Positions 63,404-64,000 of a DNA stretch of 64,000 nucleotides are shown one piece after another (the stretch's first letter is position 1; each line of letters opens with the position of its first letter). The stretch covers positions 1-64,000 of the forward strand of contig CANLDW010000004.1 of assembly GCA_947489525.1 (NCBI GenBank). The letters are read 5' to 3'. The notes under the pieces are model-generated. The model had not been told where the DNA came from. It was given only the letters and a program-made list of their open reading frames with translations, and did not search any database. The position numbers and the translations under genes are program-made. This DNA is from an uncultured Psychrobacter sp. (GTDB lineage Bacteria > Pseudomonadota > Gammaproteobacteria > Pseudomonadales > Moraxellaceae).

Positions 63404-64000
63404 ATGTTAGATGCCTATATTTATGATGGCTTAAGAAGCCCCTTTGGACGTTATGGCGGCGCGCTTGCCCACGTACGTCCTGACGATTTGATCGCTACAG
63501 TGATCAAAGATCTGGTCAAAAAGCACCAACTACCTGCTGATATTTTTGACGAAGTACTCATCGGTAATACCAATCAAGCTGGCGAGGATTCACGCAATAT
63601 CGCGCGCAATGCGACTTTGCTTGCAGGCTTGGATGTAACAACACCTGCGCAGACCATCAATCGGTTGTGCGCTTCAGGCTTAGCGAGTATCGTTGACGCC
63701 GCACGTAGTATTACCTGTGCTGAGGGCGATATTATTTTGGCAGGCGGGGTGGAGTCCATGACCCGCGCACCGTTTGTCTTTGCCAAGACCGAGCAGCCTT
63801 TTAGCCGCGACCTTAAGATATTTGATACGACTATTGGTAGCCGTTTCCCCAATCCTGCTTTGGTCGCCAAGTTTGGCAATGACACCATGCCGCAGACGGG
63901 TGATAACGTCGCGCGTGAATATGGCATTACCCGCAAAGACGCCGATACCTTTGCCGCAAGCTCACAAGCTAAATATGAAGCGGCTAAGCAAGCAGGATTC
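63404..64000 (+). CDS. thiolase (acetyl-CoA/3-oxoadipyl-CoA acyltransferase), partial
   Basis: The first 199 codons of a thiolase, cut by the window end. MLDAYIYDGLRSPFGRYGGA, GNTNQAGEDSRNIARNATLL and INRLCASGLASIVDAARSI (nucleophilic Cys in NRLCASG) match the PaaJ/PcaF/DcaF group. It cleaves the 3-oxoacyl-CoA with CoA. AAGGAAAGTT is the ribosome site. It finishes the beta-oxidation order ACAD, hydratase, dehydrogenase, thiolase. Confidence 0.9.
   Translation, partial: MLDAYIYDGLRSPFGRYGGALAHVRPDDLIATVIKDLVKKHQLPADIFDEVLIGNTNQAGEDSRNIARNATLLAGLDVTTPAQTINRLCASGLASIVDAARSITCAEGDIILAGGVESMTRAPFVFAKTEQPFSRDLKIFDTTIGSRFPNPALVAKFGNDTMPQTGDNVAREYGITRKDADTFAASSQAKYEAAKQAGF

Overview
The window reads as a chromosomal segment of a Psychrobacter-like gammaproteobacterium (Moraxellaceae). 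I infer this from protein content (urtABCDE plus urease, AlkB monooxygenase, NodS/PIG-L cassette, pxp/accBC operon), the moderate GC with AT-rich intergenic regions, and the many short intergenic repeats. No database search was run. Core metabolism dominates. There is no prophage, CRISPR array or rRNA; one tRNA-Gly(GCC) is present.

Layout. 1-2.6 kb: remnant of a VasX/BTH_I2691-type T6SS effector broken by an in-frame stop, followed by a two-TM DUF6708-like protein. 2.6-7.4 kb: a GlxA-type AraC regulator diverging from an acyl-CoA dehydrogenase and two SDR genes. 7.5-11.1 kb: an FdhF/YdeP-family molybdoenzyme with fdhD. 11.4-16.7 kb: a TVP38-flavin reductase fusion, arfB, a MEST-like hydrolase with a class II aldolase, and an unknown gene. 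16.7-22.8 kb: a tight six-gene operon, otsB-otsA-ACAD-PIG-L-NodS-GT2. 23-27 kb: a 284 bp inverted-repeat element, GST, an orphan NADAR (DarG1-like) protein, a parvulin, and a decayed LysE/EamA transporter patch.

27.5-40.4 kb is a complete nitrogen-scavenging block on the minus strand: urtABCDE (urea ABC importer), ureD, ureA, a fused ureB-ureC, ureE, ureF, ureG and a HupE/UreJ nickel permease. A candidate sigma-54 promoter with NtrC-like sites lies upstream of urtA. The importer supplies urea, the fused urease hydrolyses it, and UreDEFG plus the permease supply and insert nickel.

40.5-46.4 kb holds accessory pieces: a MocR fragment and an MFS fragment joined back to back, a LysR/Old Yellow Enzyme pair, an IS3 remnant, and an AT-rich orphan gene next to tRNA-Gly. 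46.6-53.0 kb is a 5-oxoprolinase (pxpABC) operon with accB, accC, a YcsG-type NRAMP transporter and a second carrier protein that lacks the biotinylation lysine. 53.4-58.5 kb: a ThDP-dependent 2-oxoacid decarboxylase, a RidA-family protein, and alkane hydroxylase AlkB with a divergent AraC regulator. 58.6-64 kb: an IclR regulator and a beta-oxidation set (acyl-CoA dehydrogenase, enoyl-CoA hydratase, 3-hydroxyacyl-CoA dehydrogenase, thiolase, cut by the window edge).

The most notable non-gene signal is a dispersed element of about 150 bp with TATAG termini, present three times. In each case it supplies the stop codon of the adjacent gene, and in one copy the core is inverted relative to the termini. 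Short tandem repeats recur both between and inside genes.
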